Below are positions 46,927 to 57,355 of a stretch of DNA of 64,000 bases, piece after piece. Each line of letters begins with the position of its first letter. The stretch's first letter is position 1. The notes under the pieces are model-generated. The model saw only the letters and a program-made list of their open reading frames with translations. It searched no databases and was not told the origin of the DNA. The position numbers and the translations under genes were made by a program. Origin of the DNA: Anaerolineae bacterium (lineage in GTDB: Bacteria; Chloroflexota; Anaerolineae; Aggregatilineales; Phototrophicaceae); contig JALHNT010000017.1 in NCBI GenBank assembly GCA_022843385.1, positions 1 through 64,000 of the forward strand. The letters are read 5' to 3'.

Positions 46927-47014
46927 ATCCATCATGAAAGCACAGATTTTTCAATTTTCGCATATAATGTCACAGCAAAAGTATGTGTAGTATGAAGGAT
47001 CACACAACTCTGTT

Positions 47015-47032
47015 ATGGGAAACTTTTCCCAT
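47015..47032. promoter_or_regulatory. Perfect palindrome upstream of the TIR operon (possible operator)
   Basis: ATGGGAAA and TTTCCCAT flank two central bases, giving a perfect 8+2+8 inverted repeat. It lies 62 bases before the first TIR start, between two TATAAT boxes (46963-46968 and 47044-47049), and would overlap the -35 area of the second. This is where a dimeric repressor would be expected. Confidence 0.5.
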
Positions 47033-47094
47033 GTAAACACTTATATAATTAGTTGTAACTATTGAAGCGATCAGCATTCAACATACCTAAACTG

Positions 47095-50000
47095 ATGACA
47101 GCATCGTTCGTGTGGCTTAGCTACCATAATTTTGATTTGGAACGCGCCCTTGCGATTTCAGGACACCTGCAATCGGAAGGCGTTCAGATTGTCTTTGATT
47201 ACTTCCAGACCAACAAACAGCCTGATGCGGTCATCAATGCCCTCCAGCAAGCCGATGGATTCATCGCGCTCTTCAGCCCGGCCTACTTACAATCCCCCTA
47301 TTGCAGACAGGAGTTAGAAGAGGCGCACAACCGGAACATTCCCATCTATCCGATTTTGCTTGAACCGATCAGTCTGGAATTGTGGCCGACCGGCCTGAGC
47401 CTGTCTTCGCCATTTGATTTCTCGTATGAAAACACCCTCGCCGACGCCTGGCGAGCATTGAAACAGGCGATCCGCGACAACAATGCCGAAGCTATCAACC
47501 CCGCACTTCCCCCTATCGCTGAATCGGTCTATGACATCATTCGTCGGTTCAATATCACCGACAATCTGCTGTACCACCTGGAAGTCGTTAACCTGGAACA
47601 GACGGTGCATCAGTATCGCCCGATCCTGACCCAATCCCAGGAATACCTGGTTCAGGATCGGTTCATGCCCATCCGACAAGCGGGAGCCTATCAGGGACGA
47701 AACACATCGCTGCGACTGATGGACCTCTTCGACAAGTATCAGCGATTGGTCATTTGTGGTAACCATGCTTCGGCGTATCTTGGACAACTTGGGGCATCTA
47801 TCGCCCGCAAGCATGTTGAGCTGGCGGGAGCTTATCCGCAACCATACTGGGTGGATTGCGCGGTGCTGGATGAAGATGGACTGAGCGTCGATCATTTCAT
47901 CGACCTTATTCGCCAGCAGGCTGCACACATCGCCAGAGAAGCCATCGTGCTTCTGGATCATATTGACAGCTTATGGCAGCGCACAGATCGTAACGCGCTC
48001 TTGCAAGAAATCGTCGCGCTCATCCCCTCCGGCTGCCGGGTTGTATGTGCGAGCCAGCAGCCTTCGCTCATCCCACTCGGCTTCGAACAATGTACGTTGG
48101 ATACAGCAGCCATAGAACGTGAGCTATCCCAGGAGCAGGAATCGGCCGCCGCAAACCAATTGTGGACGCAAACCCGCACGGTCTGGATACAGTCGCGCAA
48201 TCCGGTATTGGCACAGGCCAGCTACCTCGTCCAGGCTGATCCGCCAATCGCCAGTCTATCAGCCTTCATCCAATTGCTGACTGAGCGGATGCAGCAGAAG
48301 ATTGGTCTGAACAGCCGATTCAGCGGAATTTCGCCGGCAACGCTACAGCGTCTATTGATAAAGGCCGCCAAGTATTGCGCATTTTCAGCCGATGCTCATC
48401 GGATTGCGCGTGTACGTGGCCATGTTCAGGATGAGCCGGTTCTGGCAGCCGCCATCGCCACCGGACTCCTGAATGTACGAAATGGGCAACTTCGCTTTAT
48501 CGATTCCACCATTCAGGCTCATTACCTGAACCAGGCGCTGGACGAAGAAGCGCTGATCGAACAGATCAGGCCACCAGCTATTCACAATCATCAGCAACGG
48601 TTGACGCAGATCTGGGATGAGGCTATTCATCTCCTGACGCAAGCAGCGGCACACAAGGATCATCTGCTGATCCAGGTAGCCGAAAAAGACCCTTATCTGG
48701 CACTGGAATGCGTGACTCGTGGCGCAGCGGTCACTGCTTCAACCTATAGCGTCGTGATGCAGCATACCCTTCACCAACTGCGCGAAGGCGGCGATAACCG
48801 TTTGGTGCTGGCAAACAGCCTCATCGAAATCGACGCCCCCTCAGCACAGGCGCTTTTGCTGGAGGTGGCCCGTAATGCTGCCTGGGGACTCCGTCTCCTT
48901 GCAACTGATCGCATAATCGAACTCGGCATCGATTGTTCGCCAGGCCTTGAAGAAGCGCTGCAACATCCAGAGGTGTTCGCCGGCGAGGAACGCTTCGCCA
49001 CACTCTGGAATATGGCACAAGCTTCGCTGCCCGCCCTGCTGCGCGAACTGCGGGAAGGCAATACCCAGAGAAGGCGAACCGCGGCCTGGATACTGGGTGA
49101 ATTGCGCGATAAGGCAGCGGTGCCGGCACTCGTCGCCACGATTTCAGATAACCACCGGGATGTTGCTATCACGGCACTCCAGGCTGTCAGCAAAATCGAG
49201 CAACTGCCCAATGCGATTGAGCCGGCTCGAACGAATGCTCCCTCACTGGATGTCTTAAGTCGGGTGGCTCAAACGGCAACTCAACCGGATGGTACCGATA
49301 TTCAGGTGGATGCTATTTTTTTCAATGCGCTTAAGCGTCTGATACCCGATTTACCGGAAGCGCTGTTACTTCAACTCTCTTATCACTCGAATGCGGATGT
49401 ACGTAGTGTTGCGATTGAAGGATTGAGGAATCATATGATGAGTCCTAACGTGGTACAACGCCTAGCTGAAGCCATCACCGATTACGCGAAATCGCGCTGG
49501 TCCAAGAAGAGTATCGCTGAGATTGCCAGCATGGCGGTTGCCAATAAGCCCGAAAAAGTGGATGCATCCGCATCGGCAACGCTGGGTAAGGAACGGCTGC
49601 TGAAAGTTCGGACCAGCACAACGGAAGCGATTGCCGTGATGGCAGAGGAATCAACAGCAATACCCGTCCCATCCAACCCGGCGCCACATCTGAATGGCAG
49701 AATTCAGGAAGAATTTCAGCGCATACTCCGTGAGATACGACATCACCGCTGGACTGATACCAATGGTAGACTGGGAAATGTGCGCGCCCTAATTCAGGAT
49801 GTTCCAGACAGCGACACAGCCGATCTTGTGCCGCATATCCTTACCGGTACACGCGATGAAAACTGGATCGTGCGGTGGGCATGTGTCGAGAGTCTGGGGT
49901 TACTCAAGGATAACCGAGCCATTGAGGCGGCCCTCAACAGCCTGAAGGATCAGCAATGGCAGGTGCGAGTCGCTGCCATTCGGGCGCTGGAAGAGATGAA

Positions 50001-50472
50001 TAACAGCAATGCCGCGCCGCACATTGCGCTGGCGCTGGCGGACGATAATCAGGTGGTACGCGAAGCCGCGGCTGAAGCGCTGGGGCGATGCAGCGATGAG
50101 AAAAGCATTCCGTATCTGATGAACGCGGCTGTCGCCGACGAGCCGTTTGTGCGTATCGCAGCGGTAGAAGCGCTGGGCAATATCAAGGCACCCGCCGCGC
50201 AAATGGCGCTCATCACTGCCCTGCAAGACCCCAGCGATCATGTGCGTTGGGCGGCGATCAATGCCCTGGTTGAAACCGCAACCCCGGCAATGGTAGGGGC
50301 ATTGAGCCGAAGTCTGAGCGATACCGGTGGTCCATACTGGGAGCAGAAGCGGATTTGCGATGTTGCGGCAGCGATTCTGGAAAAACTTGGCAGCTATGAA
50401 GCTCAGGCTGTTTTGAATGTTTGGAAAAACAGAGCGGTTGAACCGACTCTACACTCAGCAGGACCAGTGTAA
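47095..50472 (+). CDS. TIR domain protein with degenerate NTPase region and HEAT repeats
   Basis: An 1125-residue protein. ATG 47095 is chosen (a TTG at 47062 is in frame); neither has a clear ribosome site. Residues ~4-140 are a TIR domain: SFVWLSYHNFDLERALAISG, ADGFIALFSPAYLQSPYCRQ and ELEEAHNRNIPIYPILL, with the conserved TIR Glu after the Cys. A NACHT-like region (~190-330) keeps a Walker-B-like IVLLDHIDSL, but the P-loop position reads ICGNHASAYLGQLG without G-K-S/T. Helical HEAT-type repeats follow (~650-720; ~905-1110, e.g. WQVRVAAIRALEEMNNSNAA, VREAAAEALGRCSDEKSIPY). TIR domains can cleave NAD or make signalling nucleotides; HEAT repeats bind partners. It begins the TIR pair and is two bases from the second gene. 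Confidence 0.88.
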   Translation: MTASFVWLSYHNFDLERALAISGHLQSEGVQIVFDYFQTNKQPDAVINALQQADGFIALFSPAYLQSPYCRQELEEAHNRNIPIYPILLEPISLELWPTGLSLSSPFDFSYENTLADAWRALKQAIRDNNAEAINPALPPIAESVYDIIRRFNITDNLLYHLEVVNLEQTVHQYRPILTQSQEYLVQDRFMPIRQAGAYQGRNTSLRLMDLFDKYQRLVICGNHASAYLGQLGASIARKHVELAGAYPQPYWVDCAVLDEDGLSVDHFIDLIRQQAAHIAREAIVLLDHIDSLWQRTDRNALLQEIVALIPSGCRVVCASQQPSLIPLGFEQCTLDTAAIERELSQEQESAAANQLWTQTRTVWIQSRNPVLAQASYLVQADPPIASLSAFIQLLTERMQQKIGLNSRFSGISPATLQRLLIKAAKYCAFSADAHRIARVRGHVQDEPVLAAAIATGLLNVRNGQLRFIDSTIQAHYLNQALDEEALIEQIRPPAIHNHQQRLTQIWDEAIHLLTQAAAHKDHLLIQVAEKDPYLALECVTRGAAVTASTYSVVMQHTLHQLREGGDNRLVLANSLIEIDAPSAQALLLEVARNAAWGLRLLATDRIIELGIDCSPGLEEALQHPEVFAGEERFATLWNMAQASLPALLRELREGNTQRRRTAAWILGELRDKAAVPALVATISDNHRDVAITALQAVSKIEQLPNAIEPARTNAPSLDVLSRVAQTATQPDGTDIQVDAIFFNALKRLIPDLPEALLLQLSYHSNADVRSVAIEGLRNHMMSPNVVQRLAEAITDYAKSRWSKKSIAEIASMAVANKPEKVDASASATLGKERLLKVRTSTTEAIAVMAEESTAIPVPSNPAPHLNGRIQEEFQRILREIRHHRWTDTNGRLGNVRALIQDVPDSDTADLVPHILTGTRDENWIVRWACVESLGLLKDNRAIEAALNSLKDQQWQVRVAAIRALEEMNNSNAAPHIALALADDNQVVREAAAEALGRCSDEKSIPYLMNAAVADEPFVRIAAVEALGNIKAPAAQMALITALQDPSDHVRWAAINALVETATPAMVGALSRSLSDTGGPYWEQKRICDVAAAILEKLGSYEAQAVLNVWKNRAVEPTLHSAGPV

Positions 50473-50474
50473 CA

Positions 50475-52058
50475 ATGCGTATATTTGTCAGTTATGCCCG
50501 GGTGGACAAACCCTATTGTATTCAGATTGTCGATACCGTTGATGTGCATGAAACGTGGTACGACCAGCGTTTGTATGCTGGACAGAATTGGTGGAAGGAG
50601 ATCCTGCGCCGTCTCGACTGGTGCGATGGATTCATCTACCTCCTATCGCCTGATTCGATGGGATCGGAGTATTGCCGCAAGGAATTTGAACTGGCACAAA
50701 GCCTGGGCAAACATATCTTCCCGGTGTTGATTCGAGAACGCACAACACTGCCCGAAGCGTTGAAGGGACTACAGTATGTTGATTTCACCGAAGGGATCAC
50801 CCCGGATGGTGTGAAGTCACTGCTGAATTCAATTTATATTGCTGAACGGAATAAGCAACCCACGCTCCCGGTTTCCCAGATTGAGTCAGAAAAGATCGCC
50901 CTGCCCACCGTTAATCCAGCCAACGTCATCAGCGTGGCAGCCGGTTCGATGGAAAATGGACAATTTGACCAGGCTGTTTATTTACTCAAACAGGCTAAAG
51001 AAAGCGGATACAATTCACGCTTCATCAATATCGATGCCCTGCTGGCCGAGGCTGAAGCAGCCCTGGATCGATTGACCTATCTGCGCGAAGCCGAGCGCGA
51101 ATACAAACAGATTGCAGATCTCGTCAAACATAGCATGACGCGACGGCTAGGGTTGGAGGCGTTCAAGGCCTTCCGCAAGGATTTCCCCGATTACGACCCA
51201 GACGGACTGGAAAAGCTCCTCTCCAATGCTGCAGAAGTTGTGGTGCAACCAGCGTCCATCATCATCCCTGCCGTGGCGGCACCACCGCCGGCACCCAGCT
51301 TCAATGTGCCGATGTTGGAGTGGTGCGATGTACCGGCGGGGATTGTGATCGTCGAAGAAACTGAAAAAGAAGCCAGCGTTGCTCCGCGCAAGTTCTCGGT
51401 CGAGACTTTCCGCATTAGCAAGTTTCCCATCACACACGCGCAATACGACATCTTCCGCGATGACGGGGATGGCTATGCCAATACCCAGTGGTGGGAGTAT
51501 TCACCCGAAGCCTATAACTGGCGCATGAACAATCCGGAACCCAAAGCGGGGCGCTTCAAGGGGGAAGAACGCCCACGCGAGATGGTGAACTGGTACGATG
51601 CGGTTGCCTTCTGCCTGTGGCTTTCGACCAAATACAAAACCCAGATCACGCTGCCAACCGCACTCCAATGGCAGCGAGCCGCACGTGGCGACGACAATCG
51701 GCTGTATCCCTGGGGTAGCGAGTTTGATCGGAGCCGCTGCAACACACGTGAGAGCGAAATCAAGATGACATCGCTGGTCATGCGGTATAACAACGGAATC
51801 AGTCCGTACAACGTGTATGATATGGCTGGCAATGTATGGGAGTGGTGCCTGAACACCAAGCCAAAAGTCAATGGAACGACGCCATCGACGAATGGGGTGG
51901 GCCGAAGCTCAATCGAGATTGCAACAATGGGAGAACGGGCTGTATTTGGTGGATCATTCGTGAGCGCTTATCAACGCTCACAGATTCCATTTCACTACTA
52001 TCTGGATCCGTTGTGTTACCACGCCACGATTGGGTTCAGGATCGTACAGAAGACTTAG
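50475..52058 (+). CDS. TIR domain fused to FGE-sulfatase (C-type-lectin-like) domain
   Basis: A 527-residue soluble protein. Residues 1-125 are a TIR domain: MRIFVSYARVDKPYC, CDGFIYLLSPDSMGSEYCRK and EFELAQSLGKHIFPVLI, retaining the conserved Glu. A helical linker (~150-255; MENGQFDQAVYLLKQAKESG, ALEAFKAFRKDFPDYDP-like) follows. Residues ~280-527 are an FGE-sulfatase domain: FRISKFPITHAQYDIF, PREMVNWYDAVAFCLWL, LPTALQWQRAARG, YDMAGNVWEWC and VFGGSFVSAY with the closing IGFRIV. The paired catalytic Cys of true formylglycine enzymes is not evident, so a binding role is likelier. It follows the TIR-HEAT gene by two bases and ends seven bases before tRNA-Glu. Confidence 0.9.
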   Translation: MRIFVSYARVDKPYCIQIVDTVDVHETWYDQRLYAGQNWWKEILRRLDWCDGFIYLLSPDSMGSEYCRKEFELAQSLGKHIFPVLIRERTTLPEALKGLQYVDFTEGITPDGVKSLLNSIYIAERNKQPTLPVSQIESEKIALPTVNPANVISVAAGSMENGQFDQAVYLLKQAKESGYNSRFINIDALLAEAEAALDRLTYLREAEREYKQIADLVKHSMTRRLGLEAFKAFRKDFPDYDPDGLEKLLSNAAEVVVQPASIIIPAVAAPPPAPSFNVPMLEWCDVPAGIVIVEETEKEASVAPRKFSVETFRISKFPITHAQYDIFRDDGDGYANTQWWEYSPEAYNWRMNNPEPKAGRFKGEERPREMVNWYDAVAFCLWLSTKYKTQITLPTALQWQRAARGDDNRLYPWGSEFDRSRCNTRESEIKMTSLVMRYNNGISPYNVYDMAGNVWEWCLNTKPKVNGTTPSTNGVGRSSIEIATMGERAVFGGSFVSAYQRSQIPFHYYLDPLCYHATIGFRIVQKT

Positions 52059-52064
52059 CGAGGA

Positions 52065-52137
52065 TGCCCCATAGGAGATTCGAACTCCTGTTTTAGCCTT
52101 GAGAGGGCTACGTCCTAGGCCTCTAGACGAATGGGGC
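52065..52137 (-). tRNA. tRNA-Glu (anticodon CTC)
   Basis: The minus strand folds into a 73-base tRNA: acceptor stem GCCCCAT/ATGGGGC, anticodon stem TAGCC/GGCTA with loop CTCTCAA (anticodon CTC), and T-arm AGGAG/CTCCT around TTCGAAT. The discriminator is A (52065) and CCA is not encoded. It converges on the TIR-FGE gene. Confidence 0.95.
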
Positions 52138-52151
52138 TAGAAGCTAGGTTG

Positions 52152-52180
52152 ATTGTAACGGGAAGGCATAACCTGGTCAA
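52152..52180 (-). promoter_or_regulatory. Sigma-70 promoter of tRNA-Glu
   Basis: On the minus strand TTGACC (52180-52175) is followed after 17 bases by TACAAT (52157-52152), 14 bases before the tRNA 5' end. Confidence 0.82.
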
Positions 52181-52205
52181 GTATCATCTGACGTTGTCAC
52201 AATCC

Positions 52206-52234
52206 TTGTCAGCGACCGATTTTCGCCTTACAAT
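52206..52234 (+). promoter_or_regulatory. Sigma-70 promoter of the MglA-like GTPase gene
   Basis: TTGTCA (52206-52211) and TACAAT (52229-52234) are separated by 17 bases and lie 39 bases before the ATG at 52274, which has GGGGAGG upstream. Confidence 0.78.
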
Positions 52235-52273
52235 CTCTTCATATCTACACGATTGGGATATGGGGAGGTTGGT

Positions 52274-52801
52274 ATGTCTTCGTTCAAGATTGTTGTGACC
52301 GGCCCCTTCAATTCCGGCAAAACACAGTTCATCAAGACCATTTCCGACATCCCTGTGGTTTCCACCGAAAAAAAAATCACCACCGAAGATCGCGGCATTA
52401 AGGCCGAGACCACGGTGGCGATGGATTACGGTCGGTTGATACTCGATGGCGATACGCTGTTCTTGTACGGCACACCTGGGCAGGCACGCTTCGATTTCAT
52501 GTGGGAAATCCTCTCCGATGAAATGGATGGATTTCTCGTCCTGGTGGACAGCACCGATATCCACTCATTTGCAGAAGTGGCCGCCATGGCCGAGACCTTC
52601 TCCCAGTTTCAGGATGTTCCGCATCTGATCGTCTCAAACAAGACTGACTTACCCAACGCCGCCAAGTTATCCGATGTTCGGCGCGGCACCCATGCCAGTG
52701 GAAATGTCACAGTCATGCCGTGTGTTGCCACACAAAAGTCCAGTGTGCGGCAGGTCTTGCTGCAAATCGTGGAGCTCATGAAGAACCAGCCCGCCACCTG
52801 A
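52274..52801 (+). CDS. Small Ras-like GTPase (MglA/ARF type)
   Basis: A 175-residue GTPase from ATG 52274 with GGGGAGG just upstream. G1 is GPFNSGKT (~10-17), G3 is YGTPGQARFDFMW, and G4 is NKTD. The GTPG (not DTAG) form of G3 is common in bacterial MglA-like proteins. These act as spatial or signalling switches with roadblock/LC7 partners as regulators. A matching roadblock protein is encoded 2.9 kb away on the other strand (55683-56054). Confidence 0.9.
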   Translation: MSSFKIVVTGPFNSGKTQFIKTISDIPVVSTEKKITTEDRGIKAETTVAMDYGRLILDGDTLFLYGTPGQARFDFMWEILSDEMDGFLVLVDSTDIHSFAEVAAMAETFSQFQDVPHLIVSNKTDLPNAAKLSDVRRGTHASGNVTVMPCVATQKSSVRQVLLQIVELMKNQPAT

Positions 52802-52835
52802 TTAGCTTGCTTCGGTGACAGGCACCCGGTTCAGG

Positions 52836-53876
52836 TTATGGAGCGCTGGTCTCCAGGGTCACTTCATGCTGGTCGCGCAGCCCAACATAATCCTGAGCGA
52901 ATTTCTCCAGCATCGCAGCTTTTTCGTCATCTGGCAAAGCACTGGCGCGTAGCGCATTCAGGCTCAATTCTTCCATTTCACGAATGCTGAAACCGCCCTT
53001 CTCTACTGCGTCAATCATCTCCTGGGTTAGTGATGTCTTGTAGAGCGAGGGCATTTCTGAACAAAGATGCACCAGCAAACCATCATCGACCAGTTTTCGC
53101 AGCGGGAACTCAGTGTAGCTGGTCACATAACCTAGGCGTATTGCCGCAGACACACACACGCCAAAAGCGATCTGTTTCTCCCGGATGGCATCGGAGTCGG
53201 TGGCCGTGTCAAAACCGCCAACGATGCGATGCGGTTCAAGATGCTGGATGATTTCCTGAATCTCTTCTCCGGTCACATTGGTATGCACCACACAGGGAAG
53301 TGACTTCTTCTGTGCCGTCTTGATCGGGCGTTCAAAATCAGAAGCCGACTGGAATTCTTCGCGGCCAATTAATCCAACCCCGACGATACCACCCTTTCGC
53401 CCCGCTGCACTGGTTGCCCATCGGACAACGTCATCGGCGCGGCGCACATCATTACGATTGATGTTTAGAACCCAACCTAGTTGTACCTGCCAGGCGCGTT
53501 CCAGTCGATTACGACCGTCATTCAATGCGGTCAGGAGCTGCTCGAAAGTAAAACCGTTGTCGGTGTATAACAGCGGGTTGATGCTGACTTCAGCGTATCT
53601 GATGTTCTGTTTGCCCAACCCAACACCCAGATCATAAACCAGACGGGTCAGGTCATCAGGTACCTGTATCCAGCGTACAATGGTCTTGACAAGGTCATCC
53701 AGGCGGCTGTATTCGGGCTTGTCCAGCGCCGCAACCCACTGCTTGTAGTTCTTTTGCGTCAACGGAATATCATTCTGCTCTGCAATCAACAGGAGCGTAT
53801 CTTTGGGGAGTGCGCCCTCAAATTGCAGATTCAGCTCGACTTTCGGAATCGCTTGAACGAAACTTGCTATCGACAT
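52836..53876 (-). CDS. Adenosine-deaminase-fold protein lacking metal ligands
   Basis: A 346-residue protein that follows the adenosine deaminase fold from end to end but lacks most active-site residues. The usual PKxELHxHxxG reads PKVELNLQFEG (11-21), so both metal His residues are gone. HAGE reads VHTNVTGEE (only the His remains), RIGHG reads RIVGGFD, and the NTDDP region reads HLCSEMPSLYK. Length and helix order are otherwise normal. It is therefore probably a catalytically dead or repurposed member. It starts four bases after pyrG, so it is cotranscribed with CTP synthase, which suggests a nucleotide-sensing or structural role. Confidence 0.82.
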   Translation of the reverse strand: MSIASFVQAIPKVELNLQFEGALPKDTLLLIAEQNDIPLTQKNYKQWVAALDKPEYSRLDDLVKTIVRWIQVPDDLTRLVYDLGVGLGKQNIRYAEVSINPLLYTDNGFTFEQLLTALNDGRNRLERAWQVQLGWVLNINRNDVRRADDVVRWATSAAGRKGGIVGVGLIGREEFQSASDFERPIKTAQKKSLPCVVHTNVTGEEIQEIIQHLEPHRIVGGFDTATDSDAIREKQIAFGVCVSAAIRLGYVTSYTEFPLRKLVDDGLLVHLCSEMPSLYKTSLTQEMIDAVEKGGFSIREMEELSLNALRASALPDDEKAAMLEKFAQDYVGLRDQHEVTLETSAP

Positions 53877-53880
53877 GATG

Positions 53881-55632
<1,752 letters not shown>

Positions 55633-55682
55633 TTAGCTGCAATTGAGAACGAAAACACGAATGGCGCGAGAAGATTGCGCGT

Positions 55683-56054
55683 CTACACGAGCTTTTCGAG
55701 ATCGTCCGCCGTGCGACGCATATCCAAGAAGATGAGGCCCAGTTTCGCACCTTCACGAACCAGAGTGGTCAACACCGCTTCATCGCCAACAGACATCAGA
55801 ATGACGTAGCCTTCTTTACCCTTGATATACACCTGGTCAAGCAAGCCGCGCCCCAACTCTGTTGAAATCCGTTCGCCGAGGGAGAGCATGGCCGCAGACA
55901 TCGCTGAAACACGATCTTCTTCAACACCTGCAGGGAGAGAGGACGCCATAATGAGACCATCAACGCTCACCACAGCCGAAGCCTCGATCTCGGGAGTCGT
56001 GGACTGAAGATCGCGCAAACGGTCAACCATGAGTTCTGTTCGCGATTTTGCCAT
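55683..56054 (-). CDS. Roadblock/LC7 (MglB-like) protein
   Basis: A 123-residue protein of the roadblock/LC7 fold. AVVSVDGLIMASSLPAGVEE, SAMSAAMLSLGERISTEL and the strand GYVILMSVGDEAVLTTLV match the MglB-like subfamily that acts as GTPase-activating or scaffold partner of MglA-type GTPases. It lies 113 bases upstream of pyrG on the same strand and has its own likely promoter. Confidence 0.9.
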   Translation of the reverse strand: MAKSRTELMVDRLRDLQSTTPEIEASAVVSVDGLIMASSLPAGVEEDRVSAMSAAMLSLGERISTELGRGLLDQVYIKGKEGYVILMSVGDEAVLTTLVREGAKLGLIFLDMRRTADDLEKLV

Positions 56055-56190
56055 ACTCGTACTCCTCTCAAGAAAAGTCAGGACTCATTGTCCTGTACAG
56101 GAGATTCTCGTCAACAACCATTATAGGATGATTTCAATCGGGAATCACATCAACTCAGGAAGGCGAATTAAACCACCTGTCTTGCCGCTT

Positions 56191-56218
56191 ATTATACTAA
56201 ACACACGACAAAGGGCAA
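56191..56218 (-). promoter_or_regulatory. Likely promoter of the roadblock gene
   Basis: On the minus strand TTGCCC (56218-56213) is followed after 16 bases by TATAAT (56196-56191). The ATG lies 137 bases downstream, leaving a long leader. The -10 is perfect, the -35 fair. Confidence 0.55.
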
Positions 56219-56336
56219 GTCACACACTCAGACTGTTTCTATCATTATATTCCGCTATACTGTGGGGATAGCGTAGGGAAATCAGCAGGTTGCTTGGGCT
56301 GTCTTTGTGTCATAATGAACCGAAAAAGCAGGTCAT

Positions 56337-57350
56337 ATGCCGGAATACTCACAGGAAACACGCCAGACACCGCGTGCATCGGCCAACGCTGTGCCTCAAC
56401 AAATCAATATTGTCCAGGCAGTCTCGGAACGTATTGCGCAAAGCGTCAGTCAGGTCATTATCGGGAAACGCAATGAAGTACGGTTAGCCGTACTCGGGTT
56501 GCTCTGCAAAGGGCATATCCTGATTGAAGACATTCCCGGCGTCGGCAAGACAATGCTGGCGCGGGCGTTAGCGCGGGTCGTCGGCTGCACCTTCAGCCGT
56601 ATCCAGTTTACGCCGGATATGCTGCCCTCCGATGTTACGGGAATTTCACTGTTTAACCAGAAGACCCGCGAGTTCGAATTTCGCGCTGGCCCCATCATGG
56701 CGCAGGTTGTGCTGGCAGACGAAATCAACCGTGCCACGCCCAAAACACAATCCGCCTTGCTGGAAGCGATGGAAGAACGGCAGGTGACGGTAGATGGCGT
56801 CACGTATCCGATGGCCGATCCGTTCATCATCCTGGCAACCCAGAATCCGATTGAGTATGAAGGCACTTTCCCTCTGCCAGAAGCACAGCTTGATCGATTC
56901 ATGATGCGCATCCAACTGGGCTATCCTAGCCCTGCAGAGGAGCTGACGGTACTTTCGGCGCAGCAATACGCCCATCCCATCAACAACATGCAGCAGGTCG
57001 TCAGCGTCCAGGATTTGGTCGCCGCCCAGCAGGCAGTACGGGAAATCTATGTTGCCGATGAAGTCAAGCGCTATATTATTGATCTGGTGAGCGCCTCGCG
57101 ACAACATCCAGATGTGTATCTGGGCAGCAGCCCCCGCGGGTCGTTGGCCCTGTTCAGAACAGCCCAGGCCAGAGCGGCAATGGCCGGGCGCGATTACGTC
57201 ATCCCTGATGATATCAAGGCGCTGGCGGAGGTGACTCTGGCTCATCGCGTGATGGTCGGCCCGGCGGCGCGCATTAAGGATATTTCATCCCGTACCATCA
57301 TCCAGGATATTCTCAGTTCAACCCCGGTGCCGGGTGCAAACGCGCGCTGA
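56337..57350 (+). CDS. MoxR-family AAA+ ATPase
   Basis: A 337-residue ATPase. Walker A is [11 protein letters not shown], Walker [16 protein letters not shown], and the family loop [13 protein letters not shown] plus [15 protein letters not shown] are clear. MoxR proteins help mature or assemble other proteins, often with VWA/DUF58 partners. A DUF58 gene follows after five bases, the usual pair. Confidence 0.95.
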   Translation: MPEYSQETRQTPRASANAVPQQINIVQAVSERIAQSVSQVIIGKRNEVRLAVLGLLCKGHILIEDIPGVGKTMLARALARVVGCTFSRIQFTPDMLPSDVTGISLFNQKTREFEFRAGPIMAQVVLADEINRATPKTQSALLEAMEERQVTVDGVTYPMADPFIILATQNPIEYEGTFPLPEAQLDRFMMRIQLGYPSPAEELTVLSAQQYAHPINNMQQVVSVQDLVAAQQAVREIYVADEVKRYIIDLVSASRQHPDVYLGSSPRGSLALFRTAQARAAMAGRDYVIPDDIKALAEVTLAHRVMVGPAARIKDISSRTIIQDILSSTPVPGANAR

Positions 57351-57355
57351 AATCG

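Noticed and set aside
52058-52137. tRNA-Glu as an integration site for the TIR pair
   Set aside because: The tRNA 3' end does face the TIR genes, but I found no matching direct repeat of the tRNA end upstream of 47 kb and there is no integrase gene.
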